From Haloferax mucosum ATCC BAA-1512 (GTDB lineage: Archaea > Halobacteriota > Halobacteria > Halobacteriales > Haloferacaceae): a DNA stretch of 64,000 nucleotides. Location: positions 124,001 through 188,000 of the forward strand of contig NZ_AOLN01000010.1 in NCBI RefSeq assembly GCF_000337815.1, read 5' to 3'. Shown piece after piece: positions 1 to 9,174 of the stretch; position 1 is the stretch's first letter; each line of letters begins with the position of its first letter. Both the position numbers and the translations under genes were made by a program. The notes under the pieces were generated by a model, which saw only the letters and a program-made list of their open reading frames with translations, was not told the origin of the DNA and made no database searches.

Positions 1-727
1 CACGCAACTGACCGAACTCCGGAACCAACACGGCGGCGAGGTTATCGTCTCGTTCGGCGGTCTCAACGGCACGTATCTCGCCGAGTCGCTGTCGAGCGCC
101 AGCGAGTTGAAAGACGCCTACGCGACGGTCGTCGATACCTACGACCTGACGTTCATCGACTTCGACGAGGAGTCGCGCATCAGCCGCGACGAGGAGTCGA
201 TTCAGCGACGGAACGAGGCGCTCGTCATGTTGCAAGAAGAGTACCCAGACCTGCGCGTCTCGTACACGCTCCCGGTGATGCCGTCCGGACTCCCGAGCCA
301 CGGCTCCAACGACGTGCTGTTCGTGCTCGAAGACGCCGTGTCCAAGGGCGTCGAACTGGAGGCGGTCAACCTCATGGCCATGGATTACGGCGCGGACATC
401 GCGCCGAACGCCGAAAACGCCATCAGCGCGGCAGAGAACGTCCACGCACAACTCGGCGACCTCTATCCCGACAAGTCGGCCGCCGAGCGCTGGGGTATGC
501 TCGGACTCACGCCGATGATCGGTGTCAACGACATCGGCGGGACGTTCTACCAAGAAGATGCACAACAGGTGCTCGACTTCGCACAGAACAACGGCCTTCC
601 GTGGCTCTCGTTTTGGGAACTCGTCCGCGACAACGGCGAGGGCGACAAACTCTACGAGAGCACTCTCATCGAACAGGAACCGTTCGAGTTCTCGTCCCTC
701 CTCAATCCGTTTACGACCCAACAATGA
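1..727 (+). CDS. GH18 chitinase, C-terminal part (5' end outside window)
   Basis: The frame is open from base 2, so the start lies upstream of the window; a TTG at 107 is only an internal codon. The visible part is the second half of a glycoside hydrolase family 18 TIM barrel, which hydrolyses beta-1,4 bonds of chitin. The GH18 signature DxDxE is present as DFDEE (bases about 158-172), so the catalytic glutamate is kept. The rest aligns well with the next gene, including the ERWGMLGLTPMIGVND-type strand. Its stop overlaps the next start (ATGA at 724-727), so the two chitinases are co-transcribed. Signal peptide and binding modules cannot be judged because they would lie upstream. Confidence 0.9.
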   Translation, partial: TQLTELRNQHGGEVIVSFGGLNGTYLAESLSSASELKDAYATVVDTYDLTFIDFDEESRISRDEESIQRRNEALVMLQEEYPDLRVSYTLPVMPSGLPSHGSNDVLFVLEDAVSKGVELEAVNLMAMDYGADIAPNAENAISAAENVHAQLGDLYPDKSAAERWGMLGLTPMIGVNDIGGTFYQEDAQQVLDFAQNNGLPWLSFWELVRDNGEGDKLYESTLIEQEPFEFSSLLNPFTTQQ

Positions 728-2148
728 CACAACATCGTCGAACGTATCTTCGGAACGTATCGGCACTCGTCACGTCAGTCGCTGGCGTGAGCGCAGTATC
801 GACCGCGGCGGCCGCACCGCCGGCGTGGGACGAATCGACCCTGTATCAGGAAGGTGACCGCGTCACCTACGACGGGTACATCTGGGAGGCCGACCTCTCC
901 TCGCGGAACGCCCAGCCGTCCGACGGTTCGGCGTACTGGACTAAAATCGGTCCCGTCGATGGCGGCGGTGGCGGTGACGGAGACCTGACGGCGGCGTTTA
1001 CCGTCAGCGACGCGACCGTCACGCCGGGAACGTCAGTCTCGTTCGACGCGAGCGACTCCACCGGTTCGATAGCGAGCTACAACTGGTCGTTCAGTGACGG
1101 CGGAAGCGCGACCGGGAAAACCATCTCCCACGCGTTCGACTCGACCGGCTCGTACGCGGTCAAACTCACCGTCACGGGGGCAGACGGTGCGACCAACACG
1201 ACAGAACAGACCGTCACGGTCGAATCAGCCGATGGCGGCGGTGGCGGGACGCCGACAGACGGCCTGCCGTCGAGCGTCTTCGCGCCCTACGACCACGTTT
1301 CCACGAACTCGGGGACGGAACCGATAGACCACGCGTCGGAGGCGGGAACGAACTACTTCCACCTCGCGTTCGTACTCGCGGGTCCGAACGGAGAACCGGC
1401 GTGGGACGGCGACGCGAACCAACTCGTCGGCGAGTCGCCCGTCGGCGGCTACATCGACGACCTCCACGCGGCCGGCGGCGAGGTCATCATCGCCTTCGGC
1501 GGCGCGGCAGGTCCGTATCTCGCAGACGGCACCGACGACCCGGCGGTTCTCGCAGACCGCTTCGAGGCGGTCGTCGATGCGTACGGCGCGACGCACCTCG
1601 ACATCGACGAGGAGGCGTTCGCCATGGACACGGTCAAGCGCCGAAACGAGGCGCTTGCGACGCTCCAAGAGCGCCGCCCCGAGGTCAGCATCTCCTTTAC
1701 GCTTCCCACGTCAACGAAGGGACTGACCGCACAGGGCAAAGACGTGCTCCAAGACGCCATCGACAAGGGAGTCACCATCGATACGGTGAACATCATGACG
1801 ATGAACTACGGGTGGGTCGAACCGACCGGAGACATCGTGACCCAGTCGGCGAGCAACCTCCACGACGACCTCGGGAGCCTCTTCCCCAACAAGTCGGCCA
1901 CAGAGCGCTGGAGCATGGTCGGTATCACGCCGATGATCGGTGTGAATAACGTCGGCGGGAAGTTCACGCAGTCGGACGCCAAACAGGTGGTCGCGTTCGC
2001 ACAGGACAACGACATCGGTCTGCTTTCGTTCTGGTCTATCGACCGAGACAACGGCACCGGGTCCGGTGAGGTCTCACCCATCAAAAGCGGTATCGACCAA
2101 ACGCCGTACGAGTTCTCGTCCATCTTCGCTCCGTTCACGAGCGAGTAA
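724..2148 (+). CDS. Secreted GH18 chitinase with CBM5/12 and PKD domains
   Basis: This 474-residue protein starts at ATG 724, overlapping the previous stop. A longer in-frame reading from 601 would run through the upstream gene and was rejected. Order of parts: a Tat signal (RRTYLR near the N-terminus, alanine-rich cleavage region near residue 29), a small carbohydrate-binding module of the CBM5/12 type (about 31-75, with Trp/Tyr-rich spacing), a Gly-rich linker, a PKD domain (about 84-165), a second Gly-rich linker, and a GH18 barrel (about 175-474). The catalytic DxDxE is DIDEE at 293-297, with E297 as the acid/base. It should act outside the cell on chitin, releasing oligomers for the ABC importer encoded downstream. 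Family assignment is firm; endo- or exo-action cannot be told. Confidence 0.93.
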   Translation: MTQHRRTYLRNVSALVTSVAGVSAVSTAAAAPPAWDESTLYQEGDRVTYDGYIWEADLSSRNAQPSDGSAYWTKIGPVDGGGGGDGDLTAAFTVSDATVTPGTSVSFDASDSTGSIASYNWSFSDGGSATGKTISHAFDSTGSYAVKLTVTGADGATNTTEQTVTVESADGGGGGTPTDGLPSSVFAPYDHVSTNSGTEPIDHASEAGTNYFHLAFVLAGPNGEPAWDGDANQLVGESPVGGYIDDLHAAGGEVIIAFGGAAGPYLADGTDDPAVLADRFEAVVDAYGATHLDIDEEAFAMDTVKRRNEALATLQERRPEVSISFTLPTSTKGLTAQGKDVLQDAIDKGVTIDTVNIMTMNYGWVEPTGDIVTQSASNLHDDLGSLFPNKSATERWSMVGITPMIGVNNVGGKFTQSDAKQVVAFAQDNDIGLLSFWSIDRDNGTGSGEVSPIKSGIDQTPYEFSSIFAPFTSE

Positions 2149-2503
2149 CGACCCGAGTCGAACTCGGAGTCAACCTCGGACCCCGTTTCCGGTTTCGGCT
2201 CTGACTTCGAATCCGACTCACGGCGTCTCCCCGTTTCGGCGCATCGTCGAGCGATTGCGTATCTGACGACTAACTCGCCGGAGTCCGTTCCGGCCGTCAC
2301 ACTTCTTCGCGTGGGCGAATCTCCCGGTTACCCGAAGGTATTTCATCCAACCCACTGTTGTGTGCGATGATGAACGAGTTACCGAGCGGTTTCTGTGTCG
2401 GTGACGCCGCGTCACGACACCGGAAGCGTCACACGCGGACGAACAGATCGGATGTCGGAGTCAGCGACGTGCCAGACGGTCGAACCGAACGGGTGAGCGA
2501 ACA
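2149..2503. other. Intergenic region between chitinase and dehydrogenase genes
   Basis: This stretch of 355 bases is GC-rich. No open frame in it shows recognisable protein features. It should hold the 3' end of the chitinase transcript and the promoter of the dehydrogenase at 2504, but no convincing TATA box was picked out by eye. Confidence 0.5.
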
Positions 2504-3574
2504 ATGCGCGCGATAGCCGTCCACCGCGGCGAAGAGTCACCGCGAGTTATCGACGTGCCGACGCCCGAGCCACAAGACGGCGACGTTCTCATCAAGACGC
2601 TCAGAGTCGGCGTCGACGGGACCGACCACGAGGTCATCAAGGGAACCCACGGCGGCTTCCCGCCGGGCGACGGCTATCAGATTCTCGGGCACGAAGCCAT
2701 CGGCGTCGTCGTTGACCCGACCACGACGGGATTCGACGAGGGTGACCTCGTCATCCCGACGGTCCGACGACCGCCCGGCGAGACGAACGAATACTTCGAA
2801 CGCGGCGAGCCGGATATGGCACCCGCCGGGAAGTATCTCGAACGCGGTATCGTGGACGCTCACGGCTACATGTCCGAGTACTTCACGAGTCCGGCAGAGT
2901 TCCTCGTCAAGCTTCCGTCGTCGCTTGCGTCCAACGGGTTCCTCGTCGAGCCAATGAGCAACGCAGAGAAAGCCATCGAGCACGCGTTCGCAACCCGGTC
3001 GGCGTTCACGTGGGAGCCGGAATCGGCGCTCGTGCTCGGAAACGGCCCGCTCGGACTGTTGACGCTAGCGCGTCTCGCTGACGATGTGGACGAACTCTAC
3101 TGCCTCGGGCGTCGTGACCGGCCGGACCCGAGTATCGACATCATCGAGAAACTCGGTGCGACCTACGTCGATTCGCGCGAGACGCCGGTCCCCGAGATTC
3201 CGGACGAGTACGGCCACGTCGATATCGCCGTCGAGGCGACCGGCTACGCGAAACACGCGTTCGAAGTCGTCGATGCGCTCGCGCCGAACGGAGTGGGCGC
3301 GCTTCTCGGCGTTCCCGCCGACTGGTCGTTCGACGTCGAAGGCGGGAGACTCCACCGCGAGATGGTACTCCAGAACAAGGCCCTCGTCGGGAGCGTCAAC
3401 TCCCACATTCCGCACTTCGAGATGGCTATCGACACGGTGTCGTCGCTTCCGGACTGGTTCATCGAGGACATCGTTACCGAAGTCGTTCCCGCAGAAGACC
3501 CAGCGGCCGCGTTCGAGCGAAACAAAGAACAGATCAAGACGGCCGTCGAGTTCGCGCCGCCGGCAGAGCGGTAA
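2504..3574 (+). CDS. Glucose 1-dehydrogenase-like zinc medium-chain dehydrogenase
   Basis: A 356-residue protein of the haloarchaeal glucose dehydrogenase family (MDR superfamily), which oxidises aldoses at C1 with NAD(P)+. The zinc ligands known for the Haloferax enzyme are present in sequence: D38, H63, E64 and a glutamate at 149 in the EP motif. The Rossmann motif GNGPLG follows, and GRRDRPDP after the second strand fits an NADP-preferring site. Its place beside chitinases, a deacetylase and a PLP lyase suggests that the substrate here may be glucosamine (product glucosaminate) rather than glucose; that is inference. The next gene is convergent, 18 bases away. Confidence 0.88.
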   Translation: MRAIAVHRGEESPRVIDVPTPEPQDGDVLIKTLRVGVDGTDHEVIKGTHGGFPPGDGYQILGHEAIGVVVDPTTTGFDEGDLVIPTVRRPPGETNEYFERGEPDMAPAGKYLERGIVDAHGYMSEYFTSPAEFLVKLPSSLASNGFLVEPMSNAEKAIEHAFATRSAFTWEPESALVLGNGPLGLLTLARLADDVDELYCLGRRDRPDPSIDIIEKLGATYVDSRETPVPEIPDEYGHVDIAVEATGYAKHAFEVVDALAPNGVGALLGVPADWSFDVEGGRLHREMVLQNKALVGSVNSHIPHFEMAIDTVSSLPDWFIEDIVTEVVPAEDPAAAFERNKEQIKTAVEFAPPAER

Positions 3575-3592
3575 TCAACGCGTATTCGAGGC

Positions 3593-4336
3593 TCAGAGTA
3601 GCTCCTTGGTCCGTCGGACGGTGCCGAGGACCATCCCGGGGATGTTTTCTTCGAGTCGTTTGCTACTGAGTCGGTCAGCACGTCCGACGACGTACACGGC
3701 GGCAATCTCGTCTTCGTATTCGAAAGCGATCGCGACGCCGTTCTGCTCAGGGTGTTGTTCGCCTCGCTCGATGGCGATACCGCGCTCGCGGATGTTCGCC
3801 AACTCGTCTGCGAGCAAGTCGGATTCGGTAATCGTATTGTCCGTGCGCGCGGGAAGCCCGGCGACGTCGATGATGTCGCTGACGCGGTCGTCCGAGAGAT
3901 GTGCGAGGATGGCCTTTCCCGGTGCGGTGCGGTGGAGATAGTGGTCGATTTCGATCGTCTCCGAGCGGTCGCTGGTCGATTGGTAGAGGTTGACGCCGTA
4001 CGACCCCTGTTTGACGAAGAGTCCGGCCGTCTCGTTCGTCGTCTGTGCGAGTTGGTCGATGAGTTCGTTAGAGGCGCGGTAGAGCGGTGAACGACCGCGA
4101 ATTCGAGTTCCCAACAAGACGAACCGATACGACAGCGAGTACTCCACGCCGGTTTTTCTGACGTACCCGAGTTCACGCAACGTTGCGAGGTGCTTGTAGG
4201 TCGTACTCCGGGTGTACCCGAGTTTCTCGGCGAGGTCCGAGACGCGGACCGGTCCGTCGCAGTCCGCCATCTCCTCGACGAGGGCGAACGTCTTTTTCGG
4301 CGCGGAGAGCGTCGGCATCCGAGTCCGGTCTGTCAT
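3593..4336 (-). CDS. IclR-family transcriptional regulator
   Basis: A 247-residue protein with the IclR layout: an N-terminal winged helix-turn-helix (about residues 10-70, with a SDLAEKLGYTRSTTYKHL-type recognition region) and a C-terminal IclR effector-binding domain. Family members bind small sugar acids or aromatic acids and usually control adjacent catabolic operons. It lies just downstream of and in the same direction as the DgoD-like gene (47-base gap), so the two are probably co-transcribed. A palindrome of the TGGA-N5-TCCA type sits upstream of the DgoD-like gene and the divergent ABC importer, a natural target. The ligand is unknown. Confidence 0.9.
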   Translation of the reverse strand: MTDRTRMPTLSAPKKTFALVEEMADCDGPVRVSDLAEKLGYTRSTTYKHLATLRELGYVRKTGVEYSLSYRFVLLGTRIRGRSPLYRASNELIDQLAQTTNETAGLFVKQGSYGVNLYQSTSDRSETIEIDHYLHRTAPGKAILAHLSDDRVSDIIDVAGLPARTDNTITESDLLADELANIRERGIAIERGEQHPEQNGVAIAFEYEDEIAAVYVVGRADRLSSKRLEENIPGMVLGTVRRTKELL

Positions 4337-4383
4337 ATCACGAGGTTGGACAAGAGCGGTTTAACGGTTTCGTGGCGGGATGC

Positions 4384-5535
4384 CTACCAGTCAGTGATGC
4401 TTCCGTCTTCGTTTCGCCACGTCGGATTGTGCCACTCGACGTGTGCTTCGGAACGCGCTTCGACGGTTTCCTCGTCGATGGTGATGCCGAGTCCCGGGTC
4501 GTCGAGCGTGTCGAGGTATCCATCGTTGAAACTGAAGACTTCGGCGTCCGCGAGGTAGTCGTACGCGGGCCCGAGGTCGGGTGAGTGGATGTCGAATCCG
4601 TGGTCCTGCACGACGAGGTTCGGGATGTGCGTATCGACCTGCAAGGAGGCCGCGAGCGCAATCGGGCCGAGCGGGCAGTTCGGTGCGACGCCGACGTCGT
4701 ACGCCTCGGCCATCGTTGCGAGTTTGACCATCTCCGAGATACCGCCGGCGTGGGAGACGACGGGTTGAATCAGGTCGATAGCGCCGCCGCCGAAGAGCTG
4801 TTTGAAATCCCAGCGCGAGTAGAGTCGCTCGCCCGCCGCAATCGGGATTTGGGTCTGGTTTGCGATTGCCGGGAGGTGTTCGACGTTCTCCGGGAGAACT
4901 GGCTCCTCGGCGAACATGAGGTTGAGGTCTGAAAGGCGGTTCGTGAGCGTCTTCGCCATCGACTTCGAGACGCGACCGCGGAAATCGACGCCGATATCGA
5001 CCGCGTTATCCACCGCCTCGCGGACTTTTCGAATCCGCTCGACGACTCGCTCTATCGAGGCGGCCGTCTCGATGTGTCGCGTCTGGTTCGTCGCGTCCAT
5101 CTTCAACGCGGTGTACCCCGTATCGACGAGACGGTGTGCCTCCTCGATAACGTCGGTGGGGCGGTCCCCCCCGACCCACTGATACACCCTGATTTTGTCC
5201 CGGCTCTTGCCACCGAGGAGTTCGTAGACGGGTGCGTCGTAGTGCTTGCCTTTGATGTCCCATAGCGCCTGGTTGATACCCGCGATTGCGCTCATGAGAA
5301 TCGGTCCGCCGCGGTAGAAGCCGCTTCGATACAACGCCTGCCAGTGGTCTTCGATGCGAAGCGGGTCCTTCCCGACGAGATAGCCGTCGAGCATCTCCGA
5401 GACGGCCGTCTTTACCGTTTTCGCGCGGCCTTCGACGATTGGTTCGCCCCAGCCGACGAGTCCGTCGTCAGTCTCTATCTTGAGGAATAACCAGCGCGGA
5501 GGGAGTTCGTAGAGGTCGTACCCGGTGATTTTCAT
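4384..5535 (-). CDS. DgoD-like enolase-superfamily protein with altered catalytic residues
   Basis: A 383-residue protein that aligns end to end with bacterial D-galactonate dehydratase (mandelate-racemase branch of the enolase superfamily): LPPRW at the N-terminus, GFYRGGPILMSAIAG loop, and the barrel. The three metal ligands are kept (D184, E210, E236). The positions equivalent to the acid/base residues of E. coli DgoD are all changed: H185 to R186, D258 to V259, H285 to N286 and E310 to D311 (E. coli residues from memory). It may be a sugar-acid dehydratase of different chemistry or specificity (gluconate, glucosaminate) rather than a true galactonate dehydratase. It is divergent from the sugar ABC importer and followed by the IclR gene. 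Confidence 0.85.
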   Translation of the reverse strand: MKITGYDLYELPPRWLFLKIETDDGLVGWGEPIVEGRAKTVKTAVSEMLDGYLVGKDPLRIEDHWQALYRSGFYRGGPILMSAIAGINQALWDIKGKHYDAPVYELLGGKSRDKIRVYQWVGGDRPTDVIEEAHRLVDTGYTALKMDATNQTRHIETAASIERVVERIRKVREAVDNAVDIGVDFRGRVSKSMAKTLTNRLSDLNLMFAEEPVLPENVEHLPAIANQTQIPIAAGERLYSRWDFKQLFGGGAIDLIQPVVSHAGGISEMVKLATMAEAYDVGVAPNCPLGPIALAASLQVDTHIPNLVVQDHGFDIHSPDLGPAYDYLADAEVFSFNDGYLDTLDDPGLGITIDEETVEARSEAHVEWHNPTWRNEDGSITDW

Positions 5536-5621
5536 GATTCGACATTTCGACCATGCTGTAATAACTTGTCGTGGTGGCGGCGCAGTTGGCCGATAATTTG
5601 TAGACTAGCTGTTATAAACTC

Positions 5622-5636
5622 GTGGACCACGTCCAC
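5622..5636. promoter_or_regulatory. Inverted repeat, candidate IclR operator
   Basis: GTGGAC-CAC-GTCCAC is a perfect 6-bp inverted repeat with a 3-bp spacer. It contains TGGA-N5-TCCA, like the TGGA/TCCA arms of known IclR-family sites. It lies between the divergent DgoD-like and ABC importer genes, just upstream of the importer TATA box, where a regulator could control both. Confidence 0.45.
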
Positions 5637-5649
5637 ACACAACAATGAA

Positions 5650-5657
5650 TTATAAAT
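5650..5657 (+). promoter_or_regulatory. TATA box of the sugar-binding protein gene
   Basis: TTATAAAT stands 29-36 bases upstream of ATG 5686. This is the distance expected for a nearly leaderless haloarchaeal transcript. Confidence 0.6.
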
Positions 5658-5685
5658 AGTGGTATTTCTATAGTGGTACTGTCTC

Positions 5686-7002
5686 ATGGAAGACACTAGT
5701 AAGCGTAGTGTATCCCGGAGGCAACTCCTCGCAGGTGCCGGTGCGGCGACGGCAACTGGGTTAGCGGGTTGTCTCGGGCAGTTTAGCAGTACGACCAACC
5801 AAACGGAACAGGACATCACGCTCCAAGCCCGTCACTTCGCAACAAACGGCGTCGAGAAGTTCTACGAGAAACACGCCGCGAAGTTCGAAGAAGAGACGGG
5901 TATCGCCGTCGAAATCGATACGATGGGCTGGGGCAACGCAAAGCAAAAGCAACTCAACAGCATCACCAGCCGAGACGGTCCCGACGTCGAGGAAATTGCA
6001 TCGACGTGGATGCCTCAGCAGATTCAATCGGACGCGTGGATGGACCTCGACGAACTCGGTATCAGCCTCGACGGCGTCTACGACCAACCGACGAACGTCG
6101 CAAAACACGACGGAATCACCGCTGGATTCCCGTGGTTCTGGGGTCCGCGTGGGCACCTCGTCCACCAAGGCATGCTCGACGAAGCGGGAATCGAAGAGCA
6201 ACCAACGTCGTGGGACGACCTCATCGAACACAGCAAACAGTTCAAAGAGACGTTCCCCGAGAAGCATCTGTTCGGCCTGCCGGGTGCGAACAACTACGCC
6301 GTCACCCAGTATTACGCCATGTTCCTGTGGCAGTCCGGCGGAAAGCTTCTCTCTGACGATGAATCTGAAGCGACGTTTAACACCGAAAACGCCGTCGAGG
6401 CGCTCAACTTCTACAAGGACCTGGCGACGAAACACGAAGTTGCGCCGAAGGCGTCCGCCGAGTGGGACGGTCCCGCCCGCGACAGCGCCTTCATCAACAA
6501 GCGCATCGCTGGGACGTGGAGTTCGCTCAACACGGTCGATAAAGTCGTCTCCGAGGGCGACGCGACGCGCGACTCGATGGCGGTGTACAAGCCACCGGCG
6601 GGTCCGAACGGCCAGTCTGCGACGTTCTACGGCGTCAACCTCGTTGGCATCCACCCGTGGACGGACTACCCCGACGCGGCGGCCAAGTGGCTCAAGTACC
6701 TGATGAGGCCAGCGGTCAACGCCGACATCGCCTCGATGACCGGCTTCCTGCCGACCATCAAAAGCGGCTTCGACCAAGAACAGTTCTCCGGCCCGCTGTA
6801 CCAAACGTTCGCCGACAACGTTCTGCCGGGCGCAAAGACGTTCCCGCAGATTGTCGGCTGGGGTGAAGTCGAAGGGACGCTCAAAAACGCCGTCACGGAC
6901 GTTCTCACGAAGGGCGTCAGCGGCGACTGGAGCGAAGGCGACACGAAAGCCGCCCTCGACAAAGCGGTCAAGCAGGCGAACAACGTCCTCAGCGAGAACT
7001 GA
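5686..7002 (+). CDS. ABC transporter sugar-binding lipoprotein (family 1)
   Basis: A 438-residue extracellular solute-binding protein. The N-terminus has a Tat motif (SRRQLL) and a lipobox ending in LAGC, so it is a Tat-exported lipoprotein anchored outside the membrane. The remainder is a family 1 sugar-binding fold (residues about 45-438), with the TSWDDL and GRxGHLVHQ-type strands of MalE-like proteins. It begins an importer with the permeases at 7123 and 8102. The ATPase is probably the gene at 13516, as none lies adjacent. In this chitin locus the likely cargo is N-acetylglucosamine oligomers or another chitin breakdown sugar; this is inferred from context only. Confidence 0.9.
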   Translation: MEDTSKRSVSRRQLLAGAGAATATGLAGCLGQFSSTTNQTEQDITLQARHFATNGVEKFYEKHAAKFEEETGIAVEIDTMGWGNAKQKQLNSITSRDGPDVEEIASTWMPQQIQSDAWMDLDELGISLDGVYDQPTNVAKHDGITAGFPWFWGPRGHLVHQGMLDEAGIEEQPTSWDDLIEHSKQFKETFPEKHLFGLPGANNYAVTQYYAMFLWQSGGKLLSDDESEATFNTENAVEALNFYKDLATKHEVAPKASAEWDGPARDSAFINKRIAGTWSSLNTVDKVVSEGDATRDSMAVYKPPAGPNGQSATFYGVNLVGIHPWTDYPDAAAKWLKYLMRPAVNADIASMTGFLPTIKSGFDQEQFSGPLYQTFADNVLPGAKTFPQIVGWGEVEGTLKNAVTDVLTKGVSGDWSEGDTKAALDKAVKQANNVLSEN

Positions 7003-7089
7003 CGACGAGAACGACGAAACGACAGCGTCCCCGAAAACGAGTCTCGACGGACAGCGTCAGACACACGGTTACCCTCCAGAATTTGAGAA

Positions 7090-7098
7090 CATATATAT
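7090..7098 (+). promoter_or_regulatory. Possible internal TATA box before the permease pair
   Basis: CATATATAT is centred about 29 bases before ATG 7123, in the 120-base gap after the binding-protein gene. It could give the permeases their own leaderless transcript, allowing more binding protein than membrane subunits. Confidence 0.4.
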
Positions 7099-7122
7099 GA
7101 GACAGTTGAGAAGTGATGACAC

Positions 7123-8100
7123 ATGTTAGAACGTGCCAAAAGCGGTATCACGAGAGCCGTCCCGAACTGGGTACAAGTTCGGCTACCCAGAACCAGCGAC
7201 GACACATTATTCGCATACAAACTCCTCCTCCCGGCGTTTTTGATGATGGGACTCATCCACTTTCTGCCCATCATATGGGGCTTCTACATCAGCTTCGTCG
7301 AACTCGACGCGGCCTACGTGTCGAACTGGTGGAACGCACCGATAGTCGGGTTGGAGAACTACGCGAAGATATTCAATCCGAACAGCATCGTCGGCGCTGA
7401 GTTCTGGACGTCGCTCCGACAGACGCTCATCTTCACCGTCGCGTCGGTCGTGGGGATTTACACGCTCGGGTTGGCGACGGCGCTCCTCTTGAACAGAGAC
7501 TTCAGGGGGAAACTCGCCGCTCGAACGCTCGTGTTGGTTCCGTGGATTGCGCCCGCGGTCGTGACCGTCCTGACGTGGCAGATGATGTTCCGCACCGACA
7601 CGGGGATGATCAATCACATCCTCCGGTCGGTCGGACTCATCGACGGGTCGTTCTTCTGGCTCATCGGTCCGCGGTCGATATTCGCAATCACCGCCGTCTG
7701 GACGTGGCAGAACTTCCCGTGGGCGGCGATTATGCTCTACGCGGGCTTGCAGTCGATTCCGGAACACCTCTACGAGGCCGCCGAAACCGACGGCGCGGGT
7801 CGGTGGGGGAAGTTCCGGTACATCACGATGCCCCAATTGAAACCCGTCTCAGTCGTCATCGTTCTCCTGATGGTCGTCTGGACGCTCATCAACTTCACCG
7901 TCCCGTACGTGTTACTCGGTGCGAGTCCGAGTGACTCCGGGAAGGTTCTCATGTTGTTCATCTATAACTACGCGTTCTCCAACTGGTCGTTCGGTCTCGG
8001 CGCGGCGATGAGTACCATCCTGTTCATCGTGGCGATGATACTCGCGTACATCTACTACAAGCGCGTTATCGGCGGCGAGTTCGAAGGAGGTGCCATCTGA
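7123..8100 (+). CDS. ABC sugar transporter permease, MalF type
   Basis: A 325-residue membrane protein with about six transmembrane segments, the first near residues 35-60. It has the cytoplasmic EAA loop typical of binding-protein-dependent permeases (EAAETDGAGRWGKFRYITMP at about 226-245), which docks on the ATPase. It pairs with the permease at 8102, whose start lies one base after this stop. Together they form the channel of the importer that starts at 5686. Confidence 0.92.
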   Translation: MLERAKSGITRAVPNWVQVRLPRTSDDTLFAYKLLLPAFLMMGLIHFLPIIWGFYISFVELDAAYVSNWWNAPIVGLENYAKIFNPNSIVGAEFWTSLRQTLIFTVASVVGIYTLGLATALLLNRDFRGKLAARTLVLVPWIAPAVVTVLTWQMMFRTDTGMINHILRSVGLIDGSFFWLIGPRSIFAITAVWTWQNFPWAAIMLYAGLQSIPEHLYEAAETDGAGRWGKFRYITMPQLKPVSVVIVLLMVVWTLINFTVPYVLLGASPSDSGKVLMLFIYNYAFSNWSFGLGAAMSTILFIVAMILAYIYYKRVIGGEFEGGAI

Positions 8101-8101
8101 G

Positions 8102-9013
8102 ATGTGGGGCGCGCTCCGAACCGAAGACGAAGGCGGCCAGATTCCCGACTCGTTCCGACTGACGACCGACGGCCGCGAACTCATCGTCGATACGTTCTCG
8201 CGGTTCGCGCTCGGGTTGATACTGCTTTTCGCGCTGTTTCCCATCTGGATGATGGTGATGAACAGTTTCAAATCCAGAAGTCAGGTGATGGCCGAGAACC
8301 CGACGCTCATCCCGACCGAGTTCCATATCTCGAACTACTTCGAGATGTGGCAACGTTTCCCGCTGTTCGATTACTTCCTGAACAGCCTCATCATTGCCAG
8401 CGTGACGACCGTCGTCACCATCCTCGTCGCCAGCCTCGCCGCGTACGCGTTCTCGCGGTACGACTTCCCGGGGAAGACGAAGTTCGAACTGTCGATTCTC
8501 GGGACGCAGATGATTCCCGGCGTACTCATCCTCCTGCCGATGTACCTGCTTTTCATCAACATTCAGATGCGGGTCGGCCTACCGATGAAAGATACGTACC
8601 ACGGACTCATCTTCCTGTACTCGACGTTCACCATCCCGTTCGCAATCTGGATGCTCCGCGGATACTTCGATACGATTCCGAACGCGCTCGGCGAAGCCGC
8701 ACGAATCGACGGTTGTACACGACTCGGCGCGCTGTTCCGAGTCGTGATGCCGCTGGCCGCGCCGGGCATCGCCGCAACGTCGATGTTCGTGTTCCTCCTC
8801 GCGTTCAACGAGGTCCTTTTCGCGTCGGTGCTCGGCTCCGACAGCGTCACGCCGTTCGCAATCGGTATTCAGGAGTTCCAGACGCAGACCCAGACCTACT
8901 GGGGACAGATGATGGCGGCATCGACGGTTGCGACGATTCCGCTGTTGTTCCTGTTCGTCCTCTTCCAAAAGCCGATTGTCTCGGGACTTACCTCGGGAAG
9001 CGTCAAGCACTAA
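8102..9013 (+). CDS. ABC sugar transporter permease, MalG type
   Basis: A 303-residue permease with six predicted transmembrane segments and the EAA loop (EAARIDGCTRLGALFRVVMP, near residue 200). ATG 8102 is chosen because GGAGG at 8086-8090 stands 11 bases before it. A GTG at 8090 inside that motif would add four residues. It forms the heterodimeric channel with the preceding permease. A hairpin with a T run overlaps its end. Confidence 0.92.
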   Translation: MWGALRTEDEGGQIPDSFRLTTDGRELIVDTFSRFALGLILLFALFPIWMMVMNSFKSRSQVMAENPTLIPTEFHISNYFEMWQRFPLFDYFLNSLIIASVTTVVTILVASLAAYAFSRYDFPGKTKFELSILGTQMIPGVLILLPMYLLFINIQMRVGLPMKDTYHGLIFLYSTFTIPFAIWMLRGYFDTIPNALGEAARIDGCTRLGALFRVVMPLAAPGIAATSMFVFLLAFNEVLFASVLGSDSVTPFAIGIQEFQTQTQTYWGQMMAASTVATIPLLFLFVLFQKPIVSGLTSGSVKH

Positions 9014-9034
9014 CGCTCCTCGCGGTGCTTTTTT
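9006..9034 (+). terminator. Hairpin plus T-run after the permease operon
   Basis: AGCAC (9006-9010) can pair with GTGCT (9025-9029), followed by a run of T. Archaeal termination needs mainly the T-run; the stem overlaps the stop codon of the permease. Confidence 0.4.
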
Positions 9035-9174
9035 GTCCGGACGCGGCACCGACCGGCGACTCAAATCGTGGCACGTGTGGGTCGGCCGGTGCGCGGATAC
9101 CGGCGTTCGACGCGCGGCAGTAGTGTGCGTCAGACAGTAGCACTAAGACCGTCGCCTGCGACTGTCCGGTCGAA

